DNA of 60,000 bases from Lineus longissimus (Eukaryota > Nemertea > Pilidiophora > Heteronemertea > Lineidae), in NCBI RefSeq assembly GCF_910592395.1, contig NC_088314.1, positions 18,265,998 through 18,325,997 of the forward strand, read 5' to 3'. Under the pieces are notes generated by a model. That model ran no database searches. It saw nothing but the letters and a program-made list of their open reading frames with translations, and had not been told where the DNA came from. Below, in pieces: positions 1-10,300 of this stretch. The position numbers were made by a program, and so were the translations under genes. Numbering within the stretch: position 1 is the first letter of the stretch; the number at the start of each line of letters is the position of its first letter.

Positions 1-138
1 GGTCAAGGAGACGACCCGGACAATTTCTCCATTCCGTACCTAACGGCCATCGGTGATCTTCTAGGGACGGGATTCCTCGCATTAGCCTTCCACCTTCTAT
101 ATCTGATCGGCGATCGAGATGCTGATGTTGGAGATTAG
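1..138 (+). CDS. SLC41A1: C-terminal end of an SLC41-family (MgtE-like) magnesium transporter, partial
   Basis: The window opens in an open frame that reads 45 codons and ends at TAG (136-138). The peptide contains [17 protein letters not shown] and a terminal [11 protein letters not shown], which I recognise as the C-terminus of vertebrate SLC41A1/A2-type transporters. SLC41 proteins are plasma-membrane carriers related to bacterial MgtE that move Mg2+. This segment is the end of the second MgtE-like half: a hydrophobic last membrane helix ([12 protein letters not shown]) followed by a short acidic cytosolic tail. The 5' part lies outside the window, and I see no splice acceptor inside these bases, so this is the body of the last coding exon. 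The 3' UTR must follow, but I found no convincing close poly(A) signal. Assignment to the family is firm; A1 versus A2 is not decided because invertebrates often have one pre-duplication gene. Confidence 0.88.
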   Translation, partial: GQGDDPDNFSIPYLTAIGDLLGTGFLALAFHLLYLIGDRDADVGD

Positions 139-713
139 CCAATCAAAAACCATGACTGTTGAATCAAAGAAACTTTTAATTCTGTGAATTACCGAGAAAA
201 TCCCTAATTAGACATTTCCCCACCTTTTTCCTGTGGAGACTCTTCTGATTAATGCAGCACTCAATGTGAACCCTGTACTCCCCCTGCTTGGGGTTCACCA
301 CTATTTTGGTGTTGAACTTTGGAAAACCCTCACAGGCCTTATTGATCGATGTGTTATGGTGTGTATGAATAATCTGTTGTGTATTTCCAACAAAGACATC
401 TGGAAAAAATTCATTGAAAAAAATCTGACCGGTCAAATATTACATCATGTTCATGATTCAGAACAGCTGCAAAAGGTTAAAAAAATTGACTTGTGTTTTG
501 CTCTCCAACTGAGTGTCGGATCTTGTCAAAATTGTTACATAGGCCTAATCGTAAACATAAAATGTAAGCTTGCAAAACCTGCCTACTGTCACAGAATTAT
601 GTAAACCTGGACATATTCATGAGCATTTGAAGGGCTTTGAACACAAAGGACATATTTACAATTTGAAAATGTTGAGTTGCTGACAGGAGCAATGGGCAGT
701 GTCTCCTATCTTA

Positions 714-1125
714 AAGGCCCACACCGTTCGTTAAAAATGTTGAATTTGTAATTGAATTTGAATACTTTCAATTGCGTAAATACATACTAAATATAATTTT
801 CAGCATTGCCTTTGTAGACAGATATACACATATTACAGTAGAACCTCTCTATTAAGGACACCCTTGGGACTAGTGCTGTCCCTAATAGAGAGGTGTCCTG
901 ATTAGAGAGGTGAAATTGAATGGAAACAACAAATTTGGGACCAAAACTAGTGTCCTTAATAGAGAGGTTGTCCCTAATAGAGAGGTGTCCGCTAAGGGAG
1001 GTTCTACTGTATATGTACCAAGTTCCAACAAATTCGTTTTCATAATAACTGCACGACGGCATTGTGTATTAGTGGATTTCTATTTAACTGGACCACTTTA
1101 CGAACGGTGTACCCCTTTAAGAACC
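714..1125. mobile_element. Family C MITE, interrupted by a family A copy
   Basis: The left part has the family C signature (GGCCcACaccGTTCGTTAAAAAT, then AATTGAATTTGAA and AATTGCGTAAATACATACT). The right part has the family C tail (CGGCATTGTGTAT, GGACCAC, GGTGTACCCCTTTAA). Between them sits a family A element (836-1009) at a duplicated TA. Comparison with the copy at 17956-18216, which reads through this point without interruption, shows the pre-insertion sequence. Confidence 0.7.
836..1009. mobile_element. Family A MITE (pogo/Tigger-like ends), copy 1
   Basis: About 174 bp. It starts CAGTAGAACCTCTCTATTAAG and ends GGGAGGTTCTACTG, so the ends are inverted repeats, and it is flanked on both sides by TA. 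The interior is built of repeated CCTNATAGAGAGG motifs in both orientations. TA target duplication and CAGTRGAACC termini resemble pogo/Tigger-type Tc1-mariner elements; no transposase is encoded. Inserted within a family C element. Confidence 0.8.
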
Positions 1126-1355
1126 ATGCATTGATGGGCTACCTATGTCCTTGGTCCTCTCATCCCTTCAAATGCACTATCAGCGCAGTCCTTATGATAG
1201 ATGGCACCACGGTCATAATGTCATAATTATCATAATTGCACTTATGTCCTGTTAGCTTGAAGCCCTTTATTTATATCCAGCTGAAAGGAGTATTGTACTT
1301 TCGATGTACTGTTATTTTAAAACCAGAGTTATTATTTTTAAATCACGTAGTAATA

Positions 1356-1545
1356 TGTGACCCGTCACAGCAAAAGCAGGCGCATGTCGCTCTGAGTTTG
1401 GCAGGTTGAGACGGACTGTTTGTTCAATTCTCTATTGTCTGCCTATTGTGAAATATGAGCACATCAATTTCTTCCATTATCTCCTGGTGTCATTTAGGCT
1501 CATCTTCTGTGCGACATGCGCCTGGTTTTGCTGTGACGGGTCACA
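1356..1545. mobile_element. Family B MITE (190 bp, TGTGACCCGTCACAGC ends), copy 1
   Basis: Inverted termini of about 33 bp: TGTGACCCGTCACAGCAAAA at the left and its complement TTTGCTGTGACGGGTCACA at the right. The length is 190 bp, as in the copies at 19589 and 43295. The interior is single-copy-like, with no ORF. Flanked by A/T-rich TA-type targets. Confidence 0.8.
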
Positions 1546-2299
1546 TCTGTGTGCACTGCGTGCAATCTTTTTTAACAAAATTAAGAATTGGTTATTTTTG
1601 TTCTAAATACTAACAAATATAGATCTATAGTTGATCGTAATGAAAATTTAAATGAAAAAAACATGTGTCGCTCTTTTGCGGGGCCCTTCTCTCTTTCACT
1701 ACCGCACCCATAATTTACTGGTCCGTACCCTGCCTATTACTGGCCGGCAGTAATCTGTACTGCTAAATTTTCCCCAATTTCTATCCCTAACGACAGTCCC
1801 TATAAGTTTTTGGTTGGTTTATGAAAAGCGAGATGGCAGCACTGCACTCGATCTAATGTAGACCTCGTCCCCAAGAGTGTGTTATGCGAGCTATTTTACA
1901 ATGAAACTTTTGCTCAGCCAAGTTGGGATACAGGCCACATGTGGGCCAGGGGTGCGTTACACTGCCAAAGCCTGCGGTAGTGAAAGGGTTAATAGAATAA
2001 GGCATGACATATCCAAATACTGTTAATCGAGAAATATTTGTGGCTATTATATAAGTCGTAGTTCCAACTATCATAAAACCCCGTGTTTTTTCAAGACCCG
2101 TGTCTTCGCCGTGTGTCAAAAAACCCGGGGCGCACTTACACCTATCAGTGGTGTTAGATAATGATTAATAGCCCCGGCGACAGGTGCGCTGTAGGTAGGG
2201 AGCTCTCCTGTGTTTCTTTCCCGTTGGAGGGGAATTTCGCATGCGCAATACCGAGGCAACTACACCGTGCCATCTGTCGCCGGATCTTAGAACTTGCAA

Positions 2300-2480
2300 T
2301 TGCCGTGTCTATTCAGATTCCACCTATCAAAAAACCCGTGTTGAACACGGGTCTAAATTAGCCCCCGATTAGCCCCATCGAGCTCGATGGGGCTAATAGA
2401 CACGGGGATTTGACACACGGGTCTATTTAGACACGGCAATTCATAGGTGTAAGCGCAAAAGACACGGGGATTTGATAGGT
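2300..2480. mobile_element. Foldback element with ACACGGG motifs and a central perfect palindrome
   Basis: The left end CCACCTATCAAAAAACCCGTGT is answered at the right by ACACGGGGATTTGATAGGTGG. In the centre, 2368-2397 is a 30-bp perfect palindrome whose middle is ATCGAGCTCGAT. Several ACACGGG/CCCGTGT copies lie between. A related run (GTGTCAAAAAACCCG, CACCTATCAG) lies at 2110-2150, suggesting a second, partial copy. Confidence 0.6.
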
Positions 2481-2997
2481 GGAAGTACGACTATAGTACG
2501 TGGTTTTGTAAAATTGGTGCTTTGGTGCAGCTTAATTATCGCAGCATTTTGACAACTTCGGTTAGATTTTTGTTTTGGTGTATTATTTTATGAATATTGC
2601 TAGTTTAAACAAATTCCCCTTTGAGAAACAGAACTAAAAGGTGTTTTGTGAAATTCGCTATTTTCTTTAATCCCAAATGAAAATGCCCTTTTTAAGGTTT
2701 ACACCCTGTACCATTCGTTTAACATTTGAAATTTCCAGTTGACATAAAAAATTTCAACTTGTGTAGAGAGATTTGAACAGAACTTTTATAGAGAGGTTCT
2801 AATGTATTTCCGTCCTTTGGACGAGCCAACCTTGGCAATAAACCTTGTCCATAGACTGCTTTATAGTGCAATAATGGGAAATGATAAGTTGAAATTGCAA
2901 GTAGTTCAATACACTGTGAGATAGTAGAGACACCTATGAGCGACTTTGTGTTATTAAATCAGGCCAACCTGGCTCATGCCTGTAGTTTTGTTTTAAC

Positions 2998-3411
2998 GAG
3001 ACAAGACCACTAATGAATATTCATAGGTTGGAGAGTCCAGGCCTATCAATTAGACGAGTGCATGTTTTTAACTCTCAAGTACATATTTGGAGAGGTATTG
3101 AAAAAATATTTGTTGTGGCAAGTCTAGAGATATAAAGAACTTATTTGATGAAAAAATTAATTTCGAATTTTGCTAATTTGGTAATAGGGGGCGTGTTTTG
3201 AGATTTTTCTGCTAGTTGGCTGAAAAGAGTGGAAATATCAATGTCTGTCTAATTTGTCGATTATCAAAAAATTTCCGTGGTCAACTACCAGTTTATTTTT
3301 CACCATTTACTTGCCTGACTGTCCGGAATATCATATCAAAATTTCAGATTCACAACCCCACGCAGTATTTGATGCGTCGCGGTCAAACTAAATCAATGGT
3401 GGTCTTGTCTC
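2998..3411. mobile_element. Family H MITE (GAGACAAGACCAC ends), copy 1
   Basis: It begins GAGACAAGACCAC and ends GTGGTCTTGTCTC. The interior (GCATGTTTTTAACTCTCAAG, GGTAATAGGGGGCGTG, CCTGACTGTCCGGAATA) matches 31998-32444 at high identity and 41303-41537 in reverse orientation, so it is a dispersed element. Non-coding. Confidence 0.75.
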
Positions 3412-3975
3412 TAACCCTTTTGCTGCTGCAGCCATTTTGCCCCCAGCGCCATCTTGTGCTAAAAGTGGATACTAATACTGAACAATTGAGCTTACTTTTA
3501 AATGGACAGTCAAAACGGTTCAAAAGTGTCGCCATCTGCACAAAAAGGATGAAACTAATGTTCCGTGCGTGCGATTGGAGAGGTTGCGACCAAGTGCTGG
3601 TGAATTAACATTTGTTTGGGGCATGATGTCCTATGCACGTCGCCCGCACGTCACGGGACTATGTACATGACATGCTGTGTACGTCGCCAGCAGCAAAAGG
3701 GTTGATATCTAGTAATATAACTGCTGTTTTATTCTACTTTGCCCAACCTTTGCATCTATTTCTGTTACTATTCCTCATTATGTTAAAAAATGTGAAGAAA
3801 CCTTTAAATATATAATTTATATTATCAAAACATTGTTATTTATTTCCACATCTTGTAGTTATTACTTGCAATAACAAAGTAACACTAATTAATGTTGCGT
3901 GCCATGAATCAGAATGTGCCTGAAATATTGGACACAATTATTGAGCCATGTATGGTATTTTTTCGGTTCCTGGAC

Positions 3976-4355
3976 TAACGCTGAAAGGGTGGATGTCGTC
4001 CTGGGTGCCGACGAATGGTACCCAGGTTCGAGATCGACTGGACAATAAGCACCCTGGATGATTTATTCAGAAAAGGTATATTGGAGGGATATATCCGAAA
4101 TGTGCTTTCAAAGACCTATAGGCCTAAACGCGTTTTTTTCTGTTTATCTGTTCTTTTTATTTCGAGCACTGCTAATGCCGCAAGTACCACGGCGCGAGAT
4201 AAAACGAGATTGCAAGAAACGTCCTCGTCCCTAAGATCCGTAAGCCAGGCAAAAAGAAGCTGGGTGCTGTTTGTCTAGTGTAATGGCACCCGGGGTGCTT
4301 ATTGTCCAGTCGATCTCGAACCTCGGCACCCAGGACGACATCCACCCTTTCAGCA
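3976..4355. mobile_element. Foldback element with about 65-bp terminal inverted repeats
   Basis: The left arm (GCTGAAAGGGTGGATGTCGTC to GACAATAAGCACCC, 3980-4050) is the reverse complement of the right arm (GGGTGCTTATTGTCC to CCACCCTTTCAGC, 4275-4355). The interior of about 220 bp has no recognisable gene. Both flanks carry the same sequence of about 41 bp (ATTATTGAGCCATGTATGG...) with a few substitutions, at 3937-3977 and 4355-4397. Confidence 0.7.
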
Positions 4356-4886
4356 TTATTGAGCCATGTATGGTATTTTTCCGATTCCTTGACTAGCTCT
4401 TGCAGCTGCTCATTTTGGAATATTAGCTATTCAAGATAGTGTTTTAGTTACAAATCTATAAAGGCTGGACAGAAAAGGACACAGTCACAGTCCGAAAAAG
4501 GCAGCAGTGCCCTGCTTCAAATGGAAATACATCAGCCGCTTGTGAGAAAAGGCCAAGCAAACAGAAAGTTTGAGAAAAGGCAGGGCCCGGTGCCCTGCTA
4601 AAATTCTTAAGTTGAAACACTGCAAGTCCAGACTCATTGTGGCTTGTATAGAACAACGTCAAACGTCCAGATTTTATTCTGAGAAAACCATTCGTAATAC
4701 TGCCGTTTTATTAACTCCTCATCATCTCCAAACAGCTTCGAGCCCGTGACTCAAGAAATTCATATGACTTGTGACACCCATTTGTCAAGATAAATGACTT
4801 GAGAAAATAAATATTTTGTTTCACTTTTTCGTTTTTCTGTACATGCTCCAACTTCTGACAGACCAGGTCGCAGACCAGGTCGCATA

Positions 4887-5073
4887 TGTGACCTGTCACA
4901 GCAAAACCAGACACATGTTGCTCAAACCTTGGCAGGTCGCGACGAAGTGGTCGTTCATTTCACAATTGTCTGCCTTTGGGAAATCTGAGTGCATCAATTT
5001 CTTCCAATATCTCCTGTTGTCATTTAGGCTTATCATCTGTGTGCCATGCGTCTGGTTCTGTGATGGTTACACA
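4887..5073. mobile_element. Family B MITE, copy 2 (diverged)
   Basis: It starts TGTGACCTGTCACAGCAAAACC, keeps the family interior (CATCAATTTCTTCCA, CTCCTGTTGTCATTTAGG) and ends at a degraded GTGATGGTTACACA. It is more diverged than the other copies, so probably older. Confidence 0.7.
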
Positions 5074-6070
5074 TATGGATTATATGGATTCAAGGTCAAA
5101 ATAACAAATAAGGTGCGACAATGCTCAACGGAGGTATTGCACACGAACCCGGAGAAGAAGACAATGTGTTAATACATCCTCCCACAGAAGGCCTTTGTAT
5201 CATTCTAAAATACACTCAATTATAGCCCTGCTGCATTTGACCTGATTTGGTGAGATATCTTGGGTGTTACATCAAATGTGCTTCACCCCTCTGTCGCATC
5301 CAAAGTTGCCTGCATTTTAAAACACTAAACTTTGCAGTCAAGAAACCTGACATATTCTCTGAATCTGTTCCTTGTCAGTAAGTGATCCAAAATTTACCTC
5401 TATTCTATACAATACTTGTCCTTTATAAAAACGAAATTTGATGATTTCAGATTTCAGATCACCACTTTTTGTCTGAAAAGGACCCCGAATCTGCTTGAAA
5501 ATCACATTTTTCCTGGACCTCTTAGGAGCCAGTCCCCCCCCACCACCCCTGCTTGTGTGCTTTCTGCCGCAGGGCTCTGTGTGTGTGTATTCTAAAATCA
5601 ACCAAAGGAGGATGGGAGGATGCACACCATGACACACGTGTGCCGTGATATCGGATGAGCACGGTGTGAGCAGGAAGTGCTCAAGAGGTTCATCCTTGTT
5701 GTAATTGGCCGCTTCCTTATCAGCTAAGTACAGGGCATCCTTTGTTTCCTGGTTAGGGGTAGACTCCCTGGGCAACCCATCGGTCATTCTAATCATCTGG
5801 TCTCCTTAGGGTGAGGATCGAGGCCAGTCCACTGCGTCCGGAGTGTAGGTTGGGGGGCGTGAGAAAGGGAACACCAATAGCCTCAGAAAGTTCCTTGTCT
5901 GAGTTCCACACCTTTAGTTTCATGAGTGTCCAGCTTTTAGGGTGTATGCATGGTGGGGTAGTCTCCTAAATCTTGCACTTTCCTGGCATCTTGGAATATC
6001 ATAAGAAATACATGTACATGGACTAAATTTAAATTTCAACAATGGTGTTGTGTGGACTGATATACCAATA

Positions 6071-6247
6071 CAGTGGAACCACCCTTAGCGGACACCTCTC
6101 TATTAAGGACACCCTCTCTATTGAAGACACTTGTTTTAGTCTCAATGTGCGTGTTTCCATTCAATTTGAGCTCTCTAATCAGGACACCTCTCAATTAAGG
6201 ACAGCATTTGACAGTCCAGAGGGTGTCCTAATGGAGAGGTTCTACTG
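6071..6247. mobile_element. Family A MITE, copy 2
   Basis: Starts CAGTGGAACCACCCTTAGCGG and ends GAGAGGTTCTACTG, flanked by TA on both sides. Reverse orientation relative to copy 1. It lies about 770 bp upstream of the stabilin start codon. Confidence 0.8.
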
Positions 6248-7013
6248 TACTATATCAAAACGCCATGTATTAGCAAATTTGCATGAAAGATAACTGAACT
6301 ATGGCAATGTTAAGAGAAATCACCTGACAGCGATTTTGTTGGAGAATCTACAGCATAAATGAAAAATTGTGTGTTAATTTCAATACTTGATGAAAACTTG
6401 CATCAAATAAACCAACACTCTAATGAGGAAAGAAACGGGACTGGTCATCATTTAATTCTCTTGGCCTTAAAGTAGCTCCACTGCACTCCTGTAGCCTCAA
6501 TCAAACTCCCACTCCGGCAGGATCACTCGGGCAACCAGCTGACAGGATATGACTAAAGAGGCATTAATCCTGGGCTTTATCATTAATTTTGATTGCCGTG
6601 ATCACTGTAGGCCACTGTCTCTAGGCCAAGCCCAGTTAACGTGGTTGTAAGCGCAGGCCTACCCAAGCTGCCAGTGTCAAGAACTATTGTTTCTTTACCA
6701 ATTGCCTCAAGAGGAAGAAGTTGTAAAGATCACTTGAAGAGATGGGACGACCAGCTGTGTAAACTTCGCTTCCCATTCGGAAGAAACAGGAAAGTCGAAA
6801 AATCTGCTGGAGTTGTTTCAGTGATTATGTTACGTAATCCTTTGTTCTAACTTGGATGGGATAAGTTAATCAATTCCTTGATGCTTTGACTTCATTTTGT
6901 GTCGAGTATTTGAGCGGAGTAGTTCATTTGGATCTGCCGCATTTTGTCAGAAGTTAGTCCTGTCACTGTGATTTCAACTTGGGAGCAGTTTTTGGCGATT
7001 GAAGATTTCAAAA

Positions 7014-7356
7014 ATGGAATTAAGAATCTTTTTAGGCTGTTCTGCGTGCGTGGTATTTCTTATATTGTCATTCATGACGGGATTTAATTGCGATTCCCCA
7101 ATACCACTTGAGAAATACTGTAACAAGTCCGTCAGTAGTAAATTTTACACGACTTGTAAACCGTGTCCAGCGAACCAAAATACAAATTGTCCGTACGGAA
7201 CGACGAAGTTGACGACAGGCGTCGGATTAAGTGGGTGTTCGTATCTGCTCATTTTGATGGGGCATAAGATGATGTTGAAGGGATGCCGCCATCAGTGCGT
7301 TCGTCATTCACAATTACGAGTTTGCTGTCCTGGATTCTGGGGATTTGCTTGTCAAG
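7014..7356 (+). CDS. STAB: Stabilin exon 1: signal peptide and N-terminal Cys-rich segment
   Basis: The ATG at 7014 is preceded by AAAA, a good animal start context. An in-frame extension would need a TTG at 6999, which I do not accept as a start. The first residues ([20 protein letters not shown]) are a classic hydrophobic signal peptide. Then come [27 protein letters not shown] and [12 protein letters not shown], which follow the conserved stabilin N-terminus (TTCKPC, CRHLC, CCPGFWG). The donor is CAAG/gtaaaa, phase 1. The 5' UTR or an upstream non-coding exon is not resolved. Confidence 0.9.
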
Positions 7357-10300
7357 GTAAAACAATTTGTTCGGTTTAGAAGTACAGTAGAACCTCTCTA
7401 TTAAGGGTCCTCCCTAGGCCCGACAACTGTCCTTGATAGAGAGGTTTCCTGATTAGCGAGGTCAAATTGAATGGAAACTACCACTGAGTGACCACAACTA
7501 GTGTCCTCAATAGAAGTTTTCCTTATGCAAGTATCAATTCGTGTCTTGTACCCCCCCTCCTCAAGGGTACGACACCTTATCACCCTATAACGACATCTTA
7601 AGGCTCAAGCATCACCCTTTTTTCACCAATGCTACTTTTTCTTTCGTCAAGACATCACCATCAACAATATATCAGTTATCACCGTCATATTAAGTAACCG
7701 AACTAATTTTACTGGGTAAAAGGCTGTATGTTCGACAAGACATCGACACATTAGCATCCTTATTCTTTCCAGCTTCGCCAAATTTTCACTAAAGGAAAAA
7801 TAAATACTACTGAAGCATCGGCAAAGATTAGTGGTGATAGCGTAACTACCCTTGAGGAGGGGGGTACAAGAAACGAATTGATACTTGCATTAATAGAGAG
7901 GTGTTTGCTAAAGGAGGTTCCACTGAAGTTATGTTCTTACTTTTTCACCTGCGTTGGGCCTGGGGGGGGGGGGTAAACTGGGCCCTTTTCCGCAGAGAAA
8001 AAATTGTCAAATTGACCAGAAGAGCAAGAAGCCAAGGCATTGAAATCATGACTGTGCCTATGTTTTTCATTTAAAAAGTGATACTATGATGTGATTTACA
8101 ACTTTGCGGAAATACGTCCGTTTTTAATTGTTGATCACAAATGTAAAGCTCAAATTTTCCATTTTTGATTAGATTTATTATAAAATCGCTGAATGTAAAC
8201 CACCGCGACCGCGAAAATTTTCATGTTGTGACGTTATCAACGAAAACGGCATCGAAGCGAGCCGTCCGGGCGGGATTAAACCATCTATTTCTAGAAAATG
8301 TGCATTTCGATTCGAAAACCTTACCGATTTATGAGAAAGTGACGTAATCTTTGGTCAAAACCAGCTAAAACATTAGATGGTGAAATTTGACACGAGTTAC
8401 CCTTTAAAAGAGGCCTTATCCCTTCGTTCAAAATTTGATAATTTGATAATTTGAAAATTGAACATGAATTTGAATTAGAAAAATTGTTTTGTTGAGACTA
8501 TGCCAAATTTCGAAACATTTGTGTGCATTACAACTGCACTAAAGCAATGTTCATTTCTTTTACCTGTGCCACAAGAAAATACAGCAAACACTTGAATAAC
8601 GCAGGCCTTTATAATAAGCACTACTAAATTAGTTTAACTGTATAAGGCCGGGTATCCATAGGGTATGCCCTTGTGTAGTGTGGCGTTATGGCGTAACAGC
8701 CTTGTGACCTGGCACTATGCCCTGTGTCTCCATTGGATATTCCTTTTTGGTCATGTAGGCCTTTGTAGTCCTCATTTCGCAGCGCTCGGTACGGACGGAG
8801 GTGCGAGAAGAAAGGTTAAGACGTTTATCCGCACGCTGTCATTATTTCAGAAGACAATTTCTTATGAATATTGAAAATGAAAATACAAGTAACTTGTATA
8901 TTCACTTGCAACATCAAATTGACATGTACATGTATATAAAACTTGACTTTTAAACAAATTACAGGTTCGCGCTTGTTGTGATAATCATCAGTTTCGGGGT
9001 CCCAGAGTAGTTCCCGTTGATGAACCTCTTAAATTAATTTCGCCTCAGACATTGCTTCCGTGTTGTTCACTCGCAAAAGAATGGACATGTTCAATCCCAA
9101 TATGGGCCTATATTCCCAATGCACAGTGCATATATGCCCGCAATGTGACACGGCATAACCTATGGGAACGATCAATAACACCAACGAAGGTTCATTGTCC
9201 GTGTGGCGCGCCAGGCGGTAAAAAGGGAATGTTGTGCAGGGCACGGAACAGCCTATGGATATGCAGCCTCAGGCATCTATCTATTATGTGACAAAAAAAT
9301 CGAGGAGCAACCAGCAATTAAATAGGAGCGATATCCATTTAATTGGAGCTGATTATCTTGTTAAATCCCCCTAGTGTCAGAATTTGGTACCTTGTAGTGC
9401 CACATAGGTGCTGTGTTACAGATTATTTGTCGCATCTGAACTCGACAGGTTGATACGGACTTGTTGTTCATTTCCCTATTGTAGACCTTTTGTGAAATCT
9501 ATTACAAACTGATTTGGTCACATTTCACAAAAGGTCTACAATAGGGAAATGAACAACAAGTCCGTATCAACCTGTCAAGTTCAGATGCGACAAGCGCCTA
9601 GTTTTGGTAGAGCGAGTCACATTTGTGACACATTCTTTGACTTTATCTATTCTTTCTATTATCTTGTTATCTTTTCAGAGTGTCCCGGCAGTGCTCAGTT
9701 CCCGTGTAGCGGGCGTGGCATTTGTAGTGATGGTAGCTATGGTAACGGAACTTGTTCTTGCGAGGTAAGCATACTTTTGTTCAAACTTATAATCCGATAT
9801 TTTGGTAAAATTGAATTTGATCAGTGTTAAAGGGACAATATAGGCAGCAGCTAGGCAGGCAAGATAAAGTTACACAAAGTCGCCAATAGGGGTCTCTCAC
9901 ATCTCACAGTACGTCGAAATGATTTATGCTTGTACGAGGAATATATTTAGTGCTGAATCGGACATGACCCAGGGCCCTTACTCTGTGTATTAGTCACCTG
10001 AAGATGACCAAGTAAGCTCCTCTGCTCCTGCCTATAGTCCCCCTTTAAGGCGGACACTGTTGGTTAAAAATTTCAATTTTGTAATTGAATTTGATAATTG
10101 GCATTCACATCGTTTTGAATGAGTTCTCATCACTTTAGGATTTCAAGTTCTAGCCTAAATGGTAGTGTAAATTATGGTTAACCCTTAAATTCAGAATGAG
10201 AAATTACACAAACCTTCTAAAATGCTAGAAGACACAAACTTCTTTTCTGGACTGAAACGTGGTACAAGTTATCTTTGTAAAATTATCTTCATATACAGTG

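Larger units (their letters stand above)
139..7013. other. Intergenic region between the SLC41-like gene and stabilin
   Basis: No supported coding exon lies here. The first part must include the SLC41-like 3' UTR and the last few hundred bases the stabilin promoter and 5' UTR, but neither boundary can be fixed from sequence. Most of the remainder is recognisable repeat: families A, B, C and H, a large foldback at 3976-4355 and the ACACGGG-rich foldback at 2300-2480, listed separately. Stretches 1546-2050, 2480-2997, 3412-3935, 4400-4886 and 5080-6065 show nothing I can name. Confidence 0.6.
7357..9678 (+). other. Stabilin intron 1 and its repeat content
   Basis: The intron holds a family A element split by a Harbinger-like insertion (7385-7930), a family F element (8077-8408) and a strong 70-bp-armed hairpin (9429-9591). 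A G-run lies near 7960. The stretch 8409-9400 shows nothing I recognise apart from A/T-rich and family-C-like scraps near 8430. Confidence 0.7.

Noticed and set aside
5338-5796. 152-codon frame on the minus strand
   Set aside because: No recognisable domain, low-complexity Gly run, no splice context, and it sits in repeat-rich intergenic DNA.
6999-7013. Five-residue N-terminal extension of stabilin from a TTG
   Set aside because: TTG is not a normal start in animals; ATG at 7014 has a better context and starts a clean signal peptide.
8165-8347. 60-codon frame present in both copies of family F (also 17653-17835)
   Set aside because: Shared only because the element is repeated; no domain, and the copies differ by substitutions that look neutral.
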